Of a DNA stretch of 64,000 nt, positions 21,359 through 32,179 are shown piece after piece. The stretch spans positions 124,001-188,000 of the forward strand of contig JASKOT010000010.1 of the NCBI GenBank assembly GCA_032158125.1, in the 5' to 3' direction. A program made the translations under genes and the position numbers. Origin of the DNA: Papiliotrema nemorosa (lineage: Eukaryota > Basidiomycota > Tremellomycetes > Tremellales > Rhynchogastremaceae). Within the stretch, counting starts at the first letter, position 1. The number at the start of each line of letters is the position of its first letter. The notes beneath the pieces were generated by a model. It saw only the letters and a list, made by a program, of their open reading frames with translations, made no database searches and had not been told where the DNA came from.

Positions 21359-23296
21359 ATGAAACCTTGTCAAGATGCATCACCTATATCCAGCGATCCC
21401 CGCGAAGCTCTAGGCCCATCCCTCTTCGTCTCCATTTTGCATCATCTCCCGTTCTCATCACTCCTCAATTCCGAACTCGTGTGCAAAGGATGGCGACAGA
21501 CAATCAGAGGACATGAAAAAGGTCTATGGAGAGCAACATGTCATTGTATCGGCGTCGAAGCGAAACACATGAACCAGTTGGAACAGCTCGAACGGGCAAT
21601 GTCGATGTCAACGTCAATGTCATGGAGCGGTGATCCAGAAGAGCCCGAACCGGAACCTGAGCCATCAGACGATCAGATGGACATCGTGAACTGGAGAGGA
21701 GTCTGTAAAGGATTCGTAGAGCATGATAGGAACTGGAGGTATGGGCGTGTCAGAGAAAGGTGGATCACTCCGGGGATGAACACCGCTTGGAGAATTCAGG
21801 TGGACCCGGAGCAGAAGACTCTTTTGGGGACAAGTAGGATTGGTACGTCGCATTTATCACGATACCACATACGTACTGATAGGCAGGCGGAATCCTTGTA
21901 ACCGATATGGAATCGTCTCAGACTCTGTTCGAACTGAGATTACCGCACGAATATGCCCATCTGGAGTTTGCCAAAGGTCATGTCATCTTTGACGCCGATC
22001 ACAGTGGGTATCTTCAAGGACGAGAACTCATCCTCAGCTACCGATAGTGGTCTATACGTCTATCGTACCGAGAATGCCATCAAGAGATCCTCACGCTCAA
22101 CTCCACCTGCCAGTCGACGCCCTCGAGGAGCTGAATGGGGTATCTCTTCCAGGGGGATCAATATGGCCGAACATGCTGGTCCATTGCCAAGGGGTCATCT
22201 TGCATTCTACCGACAAATCATCCCTCCCACCACATGTCGCGCTTTTCGAGCTCGCATTGATCGCGCTGGTACCCCTGAAGAGCGCGCAGTATTGGGCACT
22301 GCAGGAATCGAGGCAGTCTACTTGTACGACTTGGACGATCCGAGTCTAGTGGAGACCATACCTCTCGAATCTAGCGAGAGGATTCGTCTCCAGGTAGGTC
22401 GACTCACCCGTCATCGCTGATATGCAGTATATCGAATTCGACGACGACTTTGTCTTTGTCTGCACGAAAAGCGTATTCTTGATATACTCCCGAGCGACCA
22501 GGCAAAAGATCACAGAGATCGGATTCCCCATTGCCTCCAAGGCATCTGCCTGCTTCGAGATCGACTCGACCGCGGAGAGAGAACGAGTGCCCAGAGGCAC
22601 TGCCAGGGACGATCTCGCACCGACACCTATTACACGGATTACGGCTAGACGAGTTGGATTCGATGAAGACCATGAACCAGTCAGTGGTGCTCAGTACTCG
22701 ATGCCGCCTCATGTCCCGGACTCTGTTGCGTGAGTCAAGCTCGAGCATCGCCTATCGCCCGACTGAGCTCACTCTAGGTGTCACTATACTTCATCTGATC
22801 TCATCTGCCTTTGTCGGCGGATCGGATGTCTGATCGTTCGCGATTACAAGCGCTTGTTACGCGACTCTGAGGATATCTGGCAGAATGCAATATGGATCGG
22901 CTTCGAAGGGCACGAGATGAACATGCTGGCTACACACGGTACTCGGATCAGCGTCGCCACGGTAAGTAGATCGAAAATTGGTTGGGTTTTGCTAAAGGCC
23001 AGGATAAAAACGTCTTCTTCTTGGATAGCTCAACTTTGCCCGAGATGCCACTTAAACAGAAACAGCTTGTGACCCCACTCATCATTCACCAAATTCGATC
23101 CACAACACAAGCGGGAATCGCGCATAGCGGATGTCTACAGATGGACAGGTCGAACATCTATCTATCGTATGTGGCGGCCCACTCTGGCAATCCATCGATC
23201 CCAGACGAAGTGGAGGAAGATGCAGTGGTGGTGCCTCCTACAAGGGCTACAGGTGGATTTGGGTGCTGTGTCAAGGTTTGGAACTTTACACCTTGA
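21359..23296 (+). CDS. F-box protein with a beta-propeller-like C-terminal part
   Basis: Exons: 21359-21842, 21887-22003, 22038-22393, 22428-22729, 22778-22961 and 23003-23296 (1737 nt, 578 residues). An F-box lies near residues 20-65 (LFVSILHHLPFSSLLNSELV, then CKGWRQTI), so the protein probably recruits targets to an SCF ubiquitin ligase. The rest has regularly spaced strand-like segments (GGILVTDMESSQTLFEL, YIEFDDDFVFVCTKSVFLIY, GCLIVRDYKRLLRD, NVFFLDSSTLPEMP) that resemble propeller blades without clear WD motifs. An acidic EPEPEPEP run lies near residue 100. The target is unknown. The last acceptor (23002) was chosen to keep the frame. Confidence 0.72.
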
Positions 23297-23934
23297 CGGT
23301 TGAGGAGCATTCTCCAGGAGGATACACACAGACATGCAGACTTGAATCAAGTGTCGACGACAGTACAGCATTGGGGCATCAATGGCGTTCATGATATACA
23401 TCATCAAGTTCTGACGTTGCATGTTAAGGTCCAAGCGTCCATTTTGCGGTCTGCCCCCCTACGTTAGACACGCATCGAGCAGGAAAGCGCGGTGCAGCGT
23501 TTGGTCGAGTCTGAAACGGGTCGCGTAACATTCTGACAATTGTGCCTTGGCAAACAGTAACATTCTGTTGAACCTCCGAGGACAACATCCCAGTCAACAT
23601 ACCGGTATGCTCATAAGCACATGGGGTGTCAGGACTGATACAAAAGACCTTCGGATGGAGGGTCGCTCTGCGCTTTGCATATGAGGCATCAATAGGGAGA
23701 CGCCCCCTCCCATCAGACGATTTCTCATCAGCAGATCTGGCCCCCTATATTGCTTTTTGCTTCACCCTCCGCCTCGTGTTTCTGATTGCGTCCAATCTCT
23801 TGATCTCTACATCGCTTCTTACCTCTGATTTCATTATCGTTGCAATATCCTTTCATTCTGTCTACCGGATCACTGCTTCCAACTTGAACCTTCAACCCCA
23901 CTACAGGGAGTACCACAATCATCGTATCAGCGTG
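23297..23934. other. Intergenic region
   Basis: 638 bp between two plus-strand genes. One 167-codon open frame begins here at 23626 and runs into exon 1 of the next gene, but its upstream part has no recognisable motif and is taken as leader. Confidence 0.5.
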
Positions 23935-25733
23935 ATGGCAGCTTTCACGAACGCCCTGTTGCTCCTTTCTCTTCCGGTGCTGCAAGTATTAGCTGGTGTT
24001 GACAGCTGGCACTTCACCTGGCCCGACGGACCGAAGCAATGTGAAGTAGGTTCACTGATGACATTGGCAGCTAAACCCATCAGACCGTGTCTGTCACCTT
24101 CACAGGGGGCGTGCCTCCTTGGCAAGTGACCATCGTGTACGATGACCGAGTCGTTTGCATGCTCACTTCACAGACCTATTGCCGCCCAACCTATCGTTTG
24201 GACCACCCAGGTTCCTTCATACCCTGTCAACGCGTCTTATCCCTTCACAGCAACGGTGCGTGTGTGAAACACCGCCCTCACTTATGCCAGCTTGATCTTC
24301 AACTTGCCGCCGGTACGCCTTACGTCGCCATGGTAGCCGATGCCGAGGGGTACAACGAAGCTCGTGAGTCTCACTCAGTCGCAGCTTCTCAGCTGATGAC
24401 CCTCAGTGAACAACCCCTCGGCAATCCAGATCGTTCAACCCTCCGACGACGATTCCTGCTTTGCCGCAGCCAGCCCACTCAAGAAAGATTTTGAGTTCCA
24501 AGTTTATGGCAGTGTATCCGAGTGTGAGAGATCATTCGGCGTGACCTGGACCACCACAGTCGGCAAATCACCCTATTCATGTACCATTGTCCCGCTCGAC
24601 ACGTCGTATAACCCTTGGAATGTAGTGCTCACCGAGACGGGGAGTTTGGACTCATCGGCTGTTTGGAGGGTCAATATGACCAGTGGAACGCGTTTCACCA
24701 TCATCATGCAGTGAGTCTCTCGCCTCGACAAATCGCACGTTAGACGGCTGATATCAGCGACGCCTATGGGAATGGCCGAGGGGGTGCCGGTCAGATATAC
24801 GAAGTACAGACTTCGTCCAATTCCAGCTGTATCACTCAACAATACGGTGGGCGAGCCGACTGGCCAGCGGGTCTTCAGGTCAACTCAGTCCCAACCACCA
24901 CCACTGCCTGGGCTTCGCAGTCCAGTCAAACGAATTCGGCGAGTGCTGGTAACAGCACACAGGTCGCATCGTCTTCTCCTTCGGCTTCGTCAGCTTCTTC
25001 ATCTTCTTCGACGGGAGAATCCGGCATCTCCACAGGTGCTATCGCTGGTATCGCTGTGGCTGGTGCAGTCGTTGCACTGGGGCTCCTCGCCTTTCTGTTC
25101 TGGTTCCTTCGACGAAAACGTCACACCAGCAATGCGGCTCATGAGACGGATCTACTCGGTGGTGGGGGAGGAACCAATGTCGAGCCCAAGCTTGAGCCAT
25201 ACCGACCGGTTGGTGATCCGGCAGCCGTTCCGACTATGGGATACGGTGCGCAAGGTTCTGACAATGGGTACGGCTCGAATCAGCTCGTCAACCTAGATGA
25301 GTATAATCGAAGACCCGTCGAGACGCCCGGCACTTTCGAGTCGACTGCCCCGATTCTTTCCTCTGGTCATGCAGGTCACACTGAGCGACCTCTCTCGGGG
25401 TACGCTACCGGTAAAGGCGGTGTGGCTGGACCCAGCCCACCTATCCAAAGTGGTTCACCTGGATCTCCGGGCAGTCCAAGTCAGGGATACTTTGTCCGTC
25501 CGGTCTCGTCTCAGACTTCCGACACTAAGGCGGCCAGCCCACCCGCGGGCGATAACCAGTCAGTCCGACCGGTCGCACACCCATTGCCCCCGGTGCCCAT
25601 GGGAGCTGCGCCAGAGCCGGAGTTCAGACGACATGTTGACGCGGGTGAGGTCCAGCAGGAACAGGAAATACAGCGAGAGATCGTCGATCTTCCTCCGCTC
25701 TACAACGAAGTACCTCGACGAGATGGACAGTGA
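23935..25733 (+). CDS. Secreted-type single-pass membrane protein, sensor-like
   Basis: Exons: 23935-24045, 24084-24136, 24174-24255, 24291-24363, 24407-24710 and 24758-25733 (1599 nt, 532 residues). A signal peptide (MAAFTNALLLLSLPVLQVLA) is followed by a strand-rich extracellular part. That part carries paired motifs (GGVPPWQVTIV; TTTVGKSPYSCTIVPLD) and Cys residues, suggesting two tandem Ig-like or related beta domains. A Ser/Thr-rich stalk comes next, then one membrane segment GAIAGIAVAGAVVALGLLAF with flanking RRKRH. The cytosolic tail is Pro/Gly/Ser-rich with DLPPLYNEVP near the end. The layout recalls fungal wall-stress sensors, but I cannot name an orthologue. Confidence 0.72.
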
Positions 25734-25947
25734 TCTAACGGAGTATCGATGGGAATGGGCCAAAGGAAGTCGTGTACATTTGGTGACCCGTTTGGATTGA
25801 TAATCAGTTTCAGCGTCTGGATGCAATCGTAATCAGATTCCATGCTTCGGACCACATTTTTGTAATGGGGCGGTGGCGAATGGGGCTCAATCCGAGCTCA
25901 TCTTTGTTGTTGCCCAAGGATCGATCACTTCTATCCTTGCTATCAAG

Positions 25948-28191
25948 ATGGAAGCATCATCCTCGACGGCGACAGAGTCCCCTCTGACTCGTCTGCCGCC
26001 GGAACTCTTCGATTCCCTCTTGTCTCATGTCCCGAATCACCTTCTTCAACGAACAGCTCTTTCGCTCCTCCAGGTATTTCCCGATTATCCGCTCTCCACT
26101 CGACATCTCTGGACCCATCTAATTGTTCATCGGCCTCAGCAAATTCTGCCATTATGGAAAAAGCTCAAGGCGGAAAAGACCAAGGATGATAGGTCTATGA
26201 TAAAGCATGTCGAGTCATTCTGCATGGTACATGTCACCAGCATTGGAGAGCTCCACTGATATTCAGAATTCTTGGAAAGGGGATGCGGACATACTCAACA
26301 AGTAGGCGATAAACTGAAGCAGTAGCTGACTCGTAGTGCTCTAAGATGTCTGCCGGATCTTAAAGTCTTGTTACTAAATCTTGGAACCAACTTTGCCCCG
26401 GACCACCTGGAAGAAATGTTTGAAGATCCTAGAATGGGCATAGAAAGGATAGAAATGAGATTTAGACCTTATGTCGAGCAAGCCTCATATTACCAATTCC
26501 TAGCAGGTGAGTCGTCTGAATCATCGCCGCTGATCCCAGGGTCCTATTTTGATACCTCCTTGGAGACCATGTCCAGGCGATGGCCCGAGATCCCCTCCTT
26601 CACCCACCTCAGTATCGTTCAAGATCTCCCACCGCGCATGACGGTGCCGTCTACGCGTGTGTCGAGCGTGGCACCCAGTCATGCCCCGACAATCCTTGGT
26701 AGTGTAGATACCTCCGCCGTCAATAGTCTAGCCAGCAGCGTGGCCGATCTCGCCCTAGAACACTCGGATAGCGAAGAGTCGACACCTCCCACATCCATCG
26801 ATCTGGACCCGCCGGAGAAGAATGTTTCCAAGGGCTACACGGGTCATGGTCCGTTTCCATATCTACCCGAGAAGCTCTCGTGGGCTAAGCCCAAAACCTT
26901 TGCGCAGCCCATCGTCTTTTTCGACATTAAATGTTTGGCTCGATTTGGAACTGCCCCCGTCGCCGCGAATCTCACACATCTACGACTTCGTGTCCCTTCC
27001 CGAGACGTGGCTCATGTCTTGATTGGCTCTGACCGCTTCACCAACCCGTTCCCTTCTCTACGGTACCTGGACATATCAACCACCAACGTACGGCTGGATT
27101 CGGTCCTCTCAGCGTTGCTCAAAGCGCATGATCGATTGGAACATCTTGTACTGGATCGAGTGAATCTATTCGGCTTCATGGCGAGGGACAAGGGCGTGGA
27201 ACTGTGTCACGATCTCGGCGGGCTATGTGTTACAGCGGGACTCAATCGTGGAAAGGAGAGGGAACGAGCGATAGCGGCATGGGATCAAGCGGAGAGGGCG
27301 AGGATAGTTCGGCTTGAAGCCGAGCATCAGCGTCGTCAGGCTCAATTGCAAGCTTCGGCTCAGACTGCGAGTGAGACGCCGGAGGAGGTTGCTGCAAGGG
27401 AGGCCCTCGCTCGAGAAGTAGAGCGAGAAAGGGCTATAGCCTTGGCTAGGTCAAGAAGAGGTCATCGATCGGCCGCTCAAGCCAATTTCAGTCTGCGTGA
27501 TCGGCCGGCACGTACCACTCGGGTCGGAGCGACGTCTTCGGTATCCTCGACAAACCTACCTCCTCCCGACAAGGCTTACTTTGTCCTGCCGCCACTACCA
27601 ACCCTCAAGACCATGTCCATTGGAGGAGAAGCGCATCATATTCCATCTGCCAGGATAGCCGAGTGGGAAGACGATTTCAATGCGGGATGGAGGGACGGTC
27701 TGGGCAAGGTGCTTGGATGGGCAACTCATACTGCCGAAAAGTACGAGAGAGCCAAGAAAAAGGCAGACGAATGGTTTGCCTCTCAAGGCGCACCTGTCAA
27801 GACGGCAAGCAAGGGCAAATCGAAAGCTGCTCCTGCAGTCAAAACCAAACCGCCGACAAATATCAAGCTGTTTCGCTTTCCTCGGCCTGACGAGCCGAGA
27901 ATACCCACCGACGCAGATGATCCGACTTCTGGGTTGATAGAAGTTTACCCGGACGGACGAGACTTTCTCGACGTGTATAGGAGTGCGATGGCAGATGCCG
28001 AGCTATACGCTACGAGTCATGCCAATCCACCTCCCTGTATCTTATGTACGGTGCCCGACTGCGAAGGGCCCGCCAGAAAAGGTATGGAAGGTGAGAGACT
28101 GGACGGGAGGGGTGGATCAAGTGGCAAACATCGAGAAGGGTGTGGACATCTGTATGGCCGAGCAATCTGGGGTTGGGACGGACAAGTGTAG
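25948..28191 (+). CDS. F-box/LRR-like protein with a charged helical insert
   Basis: Exons: 25948-26226, 26267-26301 and 26337-28191 (2169 nt, 722 residues). An F-box-like start (LTRLPPELFDSLLSHVPNHL) is followed by LRR-type segments (ALRCLPDLKVLLLNLG; FPSLRYLDISTTNV; AHDRLEHLVLDRVNLFGF; LPPLPTLKTMSIGG). A long charged helix with many Arg/Glu/Ala residues lies near residues 335-400 (AREALAREVERERAIALARS). The C-terminus has clustered Cys and His (CILCTVPDCEGP; HREGCGHLYGRAIWGWDGQ), possibly a metal site. Probably a substrate adaptor of an SCF ligase. The target is unknown. Confidence 0.68.
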
Positions 28192-28268
28192 CCTTAGCCG
28201 ATTTGTAATAAGTATGCCGCTTTGTATTCTCAAACTCGTATCGCTCATGACCGTCAAACCATGCATCG

Positions 28269-28952
28269 CTAATCTGCGCCAGTCAGGAGCGAAGCTGCGA
28301 CCCCTAAACGTCTCGTCACCTGTGGATCCTCCGAAAAGGAGATACACGTGCTCACGCCACTTCCGTCAATGGTTTTGACAAGACCCGAAGCACGCCCACC
28401 ACGCCAACTCACATGAGCCGCCACCATCTGTATCCCCGACATCGATTTGAGCCCAACGAGGTCTTCAGAACTCCCAGAAACGGTAAAGGAGGCGTCGGCG
28501 TTCCCGTTTCGGGGGTCATCTTCGAAATCCTCGATCAATGCAGCAAAGTTCCACCCGATTACTGAAGACAGGTTCCGGATTTCCGCCAAGGGAATGAGTT
28601 CAGACCTCTCGTCGCCGGGTCCAGAGCGTTTGTATCCAGTTATTATCCACCTCGTGGACATTCTGGCGATAACGATTGACGGACTGGAGACACCAGCCCG
28701 TACTGACTCCCACTCTTCTCGGCCGTGTACAAGTGTGATCTGAGGATCAAGGATCGTGCCAGATCCAACTAGGCCAGTCAGTGGATTCCATTGTGAACTG
28801 CTTCCCGGATGGCTTTGAAGAAGTCTGCCAGTATCAGCCGGATGCTCAGTCCACTCGGTGATATATCCCCTGTCATACTCCCCGCCATGCTCGGTGCCAT
28901 CGGCAACATACTCTGTGCCGTTCGGGCCATCTCGTATAGGTGGGCCTGGCAT
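28269..28952 (-). CDS. Array gene A: group-1 paralogue of the 28-36 kb family
   Basis: A 227-residue intronless protein of unknown function. The start was set at MPGPPIRDGPNGTE because this lines up with array genes B and C, which begin MSDPPQRRELNGTE and MSGSPNRRAPNGTE. The frame is open to an ATG at 29054, but that codon overlaps the TATA box. The N-terminal third is polar and Gly/Glu-rich. The C-terminal domain starts near REEWESVRAGVSSPSIVIA and has WIITGYKRSG. Its second half (VAAHVSWRGGRASGLVKTI) matches gene B (VAAAVVSRGGYVSRILKTV). No signal peptide or membrane segment. A TATAAA lies 88 bp, and paired AAAGGAT boxes about 150-180 bp, before the ATG. Confidence 0.6.
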   Translation of the reverse strand: MPGPPIRDGPNGTEYVADGTEHGGEYDRGYITEWTEHPADTGRLLQSHPGSSSQWNPLTGLVGSGTILDPQITLVHGREEWESVRAGVSSPSIVIARMSTRWIITGYKRSGPGDERSELIPLAEIRNLSSVIGWNFAALIEDFEDDPRNGNADASFTVSGSSEDLVGLKSMSGIQMVAAHVSWRGGRASGLVKTIDGSGVSTCISFSEDPQVTRRLGVAASLLTGAD

Positions 28953-29039
28953 GAAGTCTATTGCTTGGTATCCTTGCACTTGAATACCAGATAGGGGCCT
29001 GCTCACGAATTGTGTGTATTTCGCACAGAGGTGGGAAGC

Positions 29040-29135
29040 TTTATAGACCGCCAAAAAGTCCCCGCAACACAGTGATTCGCCCTTGAGCTCCCCTAAATCA
29101 AAGGATCTGTCCCCAACAAAATGGCCAGAAAGGAT
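29040..29135 (-). promoter_or_regulatory. Promoter module of array gene A
   Basis: On the minus strand: TATAAA (29045-29040) 88 bp before the ATG, and two ATCCTTT boxes (29135-29129 and 29106-29100) spaced 29 bp. The stretch between the boxes is nearly the same as at gene B, including TCTGGCCATTT and TTGGGGA. Confidence 0.55.
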
Positions 29136-29210
29136 GGCCTAGCGCGATGCACCTTGAGCACATGTCGCGTGGGCGTGACTTGGTGCAGGTCAATCCGGGC
29201 GATCCAGGCT

Positions 29211-29652
29211 GTTAGGTGCCAGACGGGAGATCATCCACTCCGGAGTGGCACGCATTCGTTTAGGCGCCCATTTGTGCAAGAGTCTATCTCAGTCGTTTTT
29301 CCTTCTATCATCATGAGTCTTGTGTCGTGACCAACATGAGCTTACAGCAGATCTATTCGGGGTTTAAGGCTTCTCTATCAGTGATGAGCAACTTTGTCAA
29401 TGGCCAATCTTGGGAGTCTGAGCGGCAACATTTTGCGATCTCCCACCTTCATCATGCATCAGAGGTGCTTTTTTCTCCCAGTCCTAACTGGAGCAAGTGG
29501 AACTTTATGGGATATTAACCTCTTGACAAAGATTTGAGTGCAGATGCTGCTTTGGCTTGAGACAGGTGCAGAGGGGACATATATCTCTGTTCTGTCCAGG
29601 AGAAGTGCCACTTGCCACTCCGGAGTGGGCTGTCTGCTGTCTGGCACTTAAC
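29211..29652. repeat. Inverted repeat, 40-bp arms, possible small DNA element
   Basis: The arm at 29211-29250 and the reverse complement of 29613-29652 match at 33 of 40 positions. Each contains the perfect palindrome CCACTCCGGAGTGG. The 362 bp between them have no recognisable gene. A clear target-site duplication was not seen, so a transposon origin (MITE-like) is only an inference. Confidence 0.5.
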
Positions 29653-29812
29653 ACAGGCATTCTCACAAGGGCGCCTATACCTTCCTCTGAGAGCATTTGG
29701 GATTGGGATGGACAAGGGTAGCTTATAGAGACTGCAATTTACCTGCCACTACTGTATGCGTTACTGGACCGGTGTTGCGGACTCTCGGCAAACCATGCAT
29801 TGCTCGTCCAAG

Positions 29813-30454
29813 TTATCGCAGCCTAAAGCCACCATATTCTGCTGTCATACTTGCTAAGGCTGGATCAGAGGTCACGATGGAGTCGTTGATGTCACCATTG
29901 GGAGTGACAGTTTTGAGGATTCTCGAAACATAGCCACCCCGTGATACGACAGCAGCGGCCACCCTTTGTATCTCCGAGTTCGAGTCAAAATCCAACAAGA
30001 CTCCATGCTGCCCTTCGATACCGAAAACGGTGTGAACATCCCACCCGCCGTCTTCTGGCCCTAGATCGCGGATGCTTCGGATGAAATTGAGCCCGTTTTG
30101 CGAGAATGCTTCCCGACTGCGTGCCAAGCGGGTGAGATCATCTTGGTCGTTGTGTGCACCAACGCGTCTGAACGCGCATATGGTGGATACTTCACCGGTC
30201 ACAAATATGACAAGTGAGGGACTCTGCAGGTCTGTCCGCACCGAATTCCATTCCTCCTGGCTGTAAAGGATCGTGACATCCTCTACGGAGAACTGATTCG
30301 TATGAGCTCTGTCATTGAGCGCTGGAGAGTCGCCTTGGTGATCTTCGGTACCTGCAGGCGAATCCCCATTCTGCTCCATGCCAGCATCGGTGCCGTGTCC
30401 GTTGATGCCGTTCTCGGTGCCGTTCAGCTCCCGTCGTTGAGGTGGGTCCGACAT
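29813..30454 (-). CDS. Array gene B: group-1 paralogue
   Basis: A 213-residue intronless protein of unknown function. It begins MSDPPQRRELNGTE, with a polar Asn/Gly/Asp-rich leader. The conserved domain starts at QEEWNSVRTDLQSPSLVIFV and continues with ICAFRRVGAHND. Its later part (VFGIEGQHGVLLDFDSNSEI, then RVAAAVVSRGGYVS) matches gene A, so A and B are the closest pair. No signal peptide, membrane segment or cysteine clusters; a soluble intracellular protein is likely. Its promoter is the clearest copy of the shared module. Confidence 0.62.
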   Translation of the reverse strand: MSDPPQRRELNGTENGINGHGTDAGMEQNGDSPAGTEDHQGDSPALNDRAHTNQFSVEDVTILYSQEEWNSVRTDLQSPSLVIFVTGEVSTICAFRRVGAHNDQDDLTRLARSREAFSQNGLNFIRSIRDLGPEDGGWDVHTVFGIEGQHGVLLDFDSNSEIQRVAAAVVSRGGYVSRILKTVTPNGDINDSIVTSDPALASMTAEYGGFRLR

Positions 30455-30917
30455 GATTGCTTGTGGCTTGATATCTGGATGCGCAAACTACAGGTAGTCG
30501 AAAGATTCAGATAGTATGTATCTTGCTTGGGGGCCGTGACAGTCTTATAGGGGGCTAAAGTCTTCGCAGCTCGTACAGCCCTTAGCTTCCTCGATTCCCC
30601 TCGAAGAAAGGATATATCCCCAAAGAAATGGCCAGAAAGGATCATCTCGCACTGTGTACCTTGAGTACCCAGCCTTCATCCTTTGTGTGTTTGGCTTCTT
30701 AGGAGGGTGATCGGGGGCCCTCGGGCATTCTCGCAGGGGTAGCTGGACTCTCCAGTCTGTTTAGCTATTTCGATGATGCCTTGACAGTGTCTGCAGGTGG
30801 ATGTGGCATGCAGCTTCATCCCACCGCCACGTGTGCATCGCTTACGGACCCATGCCACACAAAGAGACCAGCGAGCTATCAAAGTCGTGCTGACCACCGA
30901 CACCTAAGCTGATCCAT
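30455..30917. other. Array spacer with gene B promoter
   Basis: Holds the gene B promoter module and the 3' flank of gene C's neighbour. Nothing else was recognised. Confidence 0.5.
30544..30642 (-). promoter_or_regulatory. Promoter module of array gene B
   Basis: TATAAG (30549-30544) lies 90 bp before the ATG. ATCCTTT boxes lie at 30642-30636 and 30613-30607, again 29 bp apart. Further upstream the sequence CTCAAGGT followed by GCGAGATG is also shared with gene A. Confidence 0.55.
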
Positions 30918-31436
30918 TTAAGCCGATCCATTTACAACCACAGTATGATACTCCGTCACTGTCTCTTGGGAAAGCTTCCCATCTTGCATATAAACGACCG
31001 TCCAGCGCGAGCCTTCGCTCGTACGTAGGCGGAAGATGCTCCCTGCTGCCAGACCGCTGGCTTGATCTTCTACATAATCTGTGACGCTTACCTCAGGCAC
31101 TGAGTCACCATCTAAAGTGTCGATGAGGAGTGTACGCGTGACCCTGTCCCCAAATCGTCTGACTCCGTACAATACTCTGAAGCCCTCCCGTCCGAAAAGG
31201 ATCACTGAAGGGCTCGGCACATCACTGCGTATCGAACGCCATTGCCCTTCATCCCACACTGATATAGGAGTCGTCAGCCGTAGAAGGTTCGCATTCGTAT
31301 CAACAGAAATTGGACTCGGGGATGCACGACTTCCGTTTGGGGTCGGCGCAGTGGAAGCTTCGTCGCTGTCTGCACTGGTTTGACCGTCTGAGGCCTCGGT
31401 CCCGTTTGGCGCTCTGCGATTAGGTGATCCTGACAT
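30918..31436 (-). CDS. Array gene C: group-1 paralogue
   Basis: A 172-residue intronless protein of unknown function that starts MSGSPNRRAPNGTE. Its N-terminal 60 residues are Ser/Thr/Asp-rich. The domain begins at EGQWRSIRSDVPSPSVILF and has VLYGVRRFGDR, the same pattern as ICAFRRVG in B and ILYGVRHDRD in pseudogene F. It is shorter than A and B at the C-terminus, ending in strand-like SRWTVVYMQDGKL and YHTVVVNGSA. A TATAAA lies at 31549-31544, 108 bp upstream of the ATG. The paired ATCCTTT boxes are not clear here. Confidence 0.6.
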   Translation of the reverse strand: MSGSPNRRAPNGTEASDGQTSADSDEASTAPTPNGSRASPSPISVDTNANLLRLTTPISVWDEGQWRSIRSDVPSPSVILFGREGFRVLYGVRRFGDRVTRTLLIDTLDGDSVPEVSVTDYVEDQASGLAAGSIFRLRTSEGSRWTVVYMQDGKLSQETVTEYHTVVVNGSA

Positions 31437-31885
31437 TGATAGATGTGGCTACGAGTCACGATATCGAGTCTTCAGACACAAGGTGTCCACTGTTGAGGAG
31501 ATACTGTTTTCAATGACGAAATGAGAGCGGCTGGTGGACAGCCTTTATAGGGTGAGAGGCACTAACAAGTTGTTCCCAACGATCCAAAAAGGAGGACCCA
31601 GAACCATGTTCGTCCCTGCGTCAAGCTCTGGGTGTCAGGACACTTTGAGTAGGAAGGCCGTTCGGAGGTCTAGTGCAAATGTTCCGAACGCTGTCACGGC
31701 TTGGACAGCCGCTGCTACGTCTAGTCGTGCACAAGCTGCTTTGATTCCGGTATGCTTCTGTCACTCTCACGGCTGCCATGTCGCTCCAGATCATGCCATT
31801 CATCGTCGACTCTTACGTGAAGCATACTCCTCCGACCTAGACCTGCTGCATGTTTGCTTCTCACATCGCCTATCCCTGATTTCGG
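31437..31885. other. Array spacer with gene C promoter
   Basis: Contains the TATA box for gene C. A plus-strand frame of 163 codons (31534-32025) crosses it but has no family features and overlaps gene D antisense, so it is not called. Confidence 0.5.
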
Positions 31886-32179
31886 TCACTCTCCGGAAGA
31901 GACGTACTGAGGAGCTTGAGGATCCAGATCCTCTGCGTCCCCTTCAGAGGGTATGTAGAACCTGTGTTGTCCATCGACGACACCCCGATACGTGTGTCGT
32001 GAAGTCCGGCCACCCTCCCCGCTGACAATGAAGACGGTACCCACGACTGTGCTAGCGGTCACGGCCGAATTGCGCTCGGCAAGGCTGGATACAGACACCT
32101 CTGTGGGATTGACATTCGACGAGGTCTGAATCGGTTCGGTCTGTGACCCGTCATCTGATCCGTTGATAAGTCCAGGCAT
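31886..32179 (-). CDS. Array gene D: short group-2 paralogue
   Basis: A 97-residue protein of unknown function that begins MPGLINGSDDGSQTEP. After a polar leader it has a compact strand-rich part: VVGTVFIVSGEGGRTSRHTY, then RGVVDGQHRFYI. This resembles gene G (VGTTWLIARGRGEYTQVTML) and gene E (GNTWMIRDRGLTTVIM), and defines group 2. TATATA lies at 32267-32262, 83 bp before the ATG. It may be a complete minimal copy or a truncated one; the stop is clean and no downstream homology was noticed. Confidence 0.5.
   Translation of the reverse strand: MPGLINGSDDGSQTEPIQTSSNVNPTEVSVSSLAERNSAVTASTVVGTVFIVSGEGGRTSRHTYRGVVDGQHRFYIPSEGDAEDLDPQAPQYVSSGE

Larger units (their letters stand above)
28953..29812. 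other. Array spacer holding the gene A promoter and an inverted-repeat element
   Basis: Contains the TATA box (29040-29045), paired AAAGGAT boxes (29100-29135) and a 40-bp inverted repeat (29211-29250 and 29613-29652), each listed separately. No convincing gene was seen. Confidence 0.55.

Noticed and set aside
28953..29054. ATG at 29054 as the start of array gene A
   Set aside because: The codon overlaps a TATAAA box, and the paralogues start at the equivalent of 28952.
31534..32025. Plus-strand frame of 163 codons in the array
   Set aside because: No family features; antisense to gene D and its promoter.
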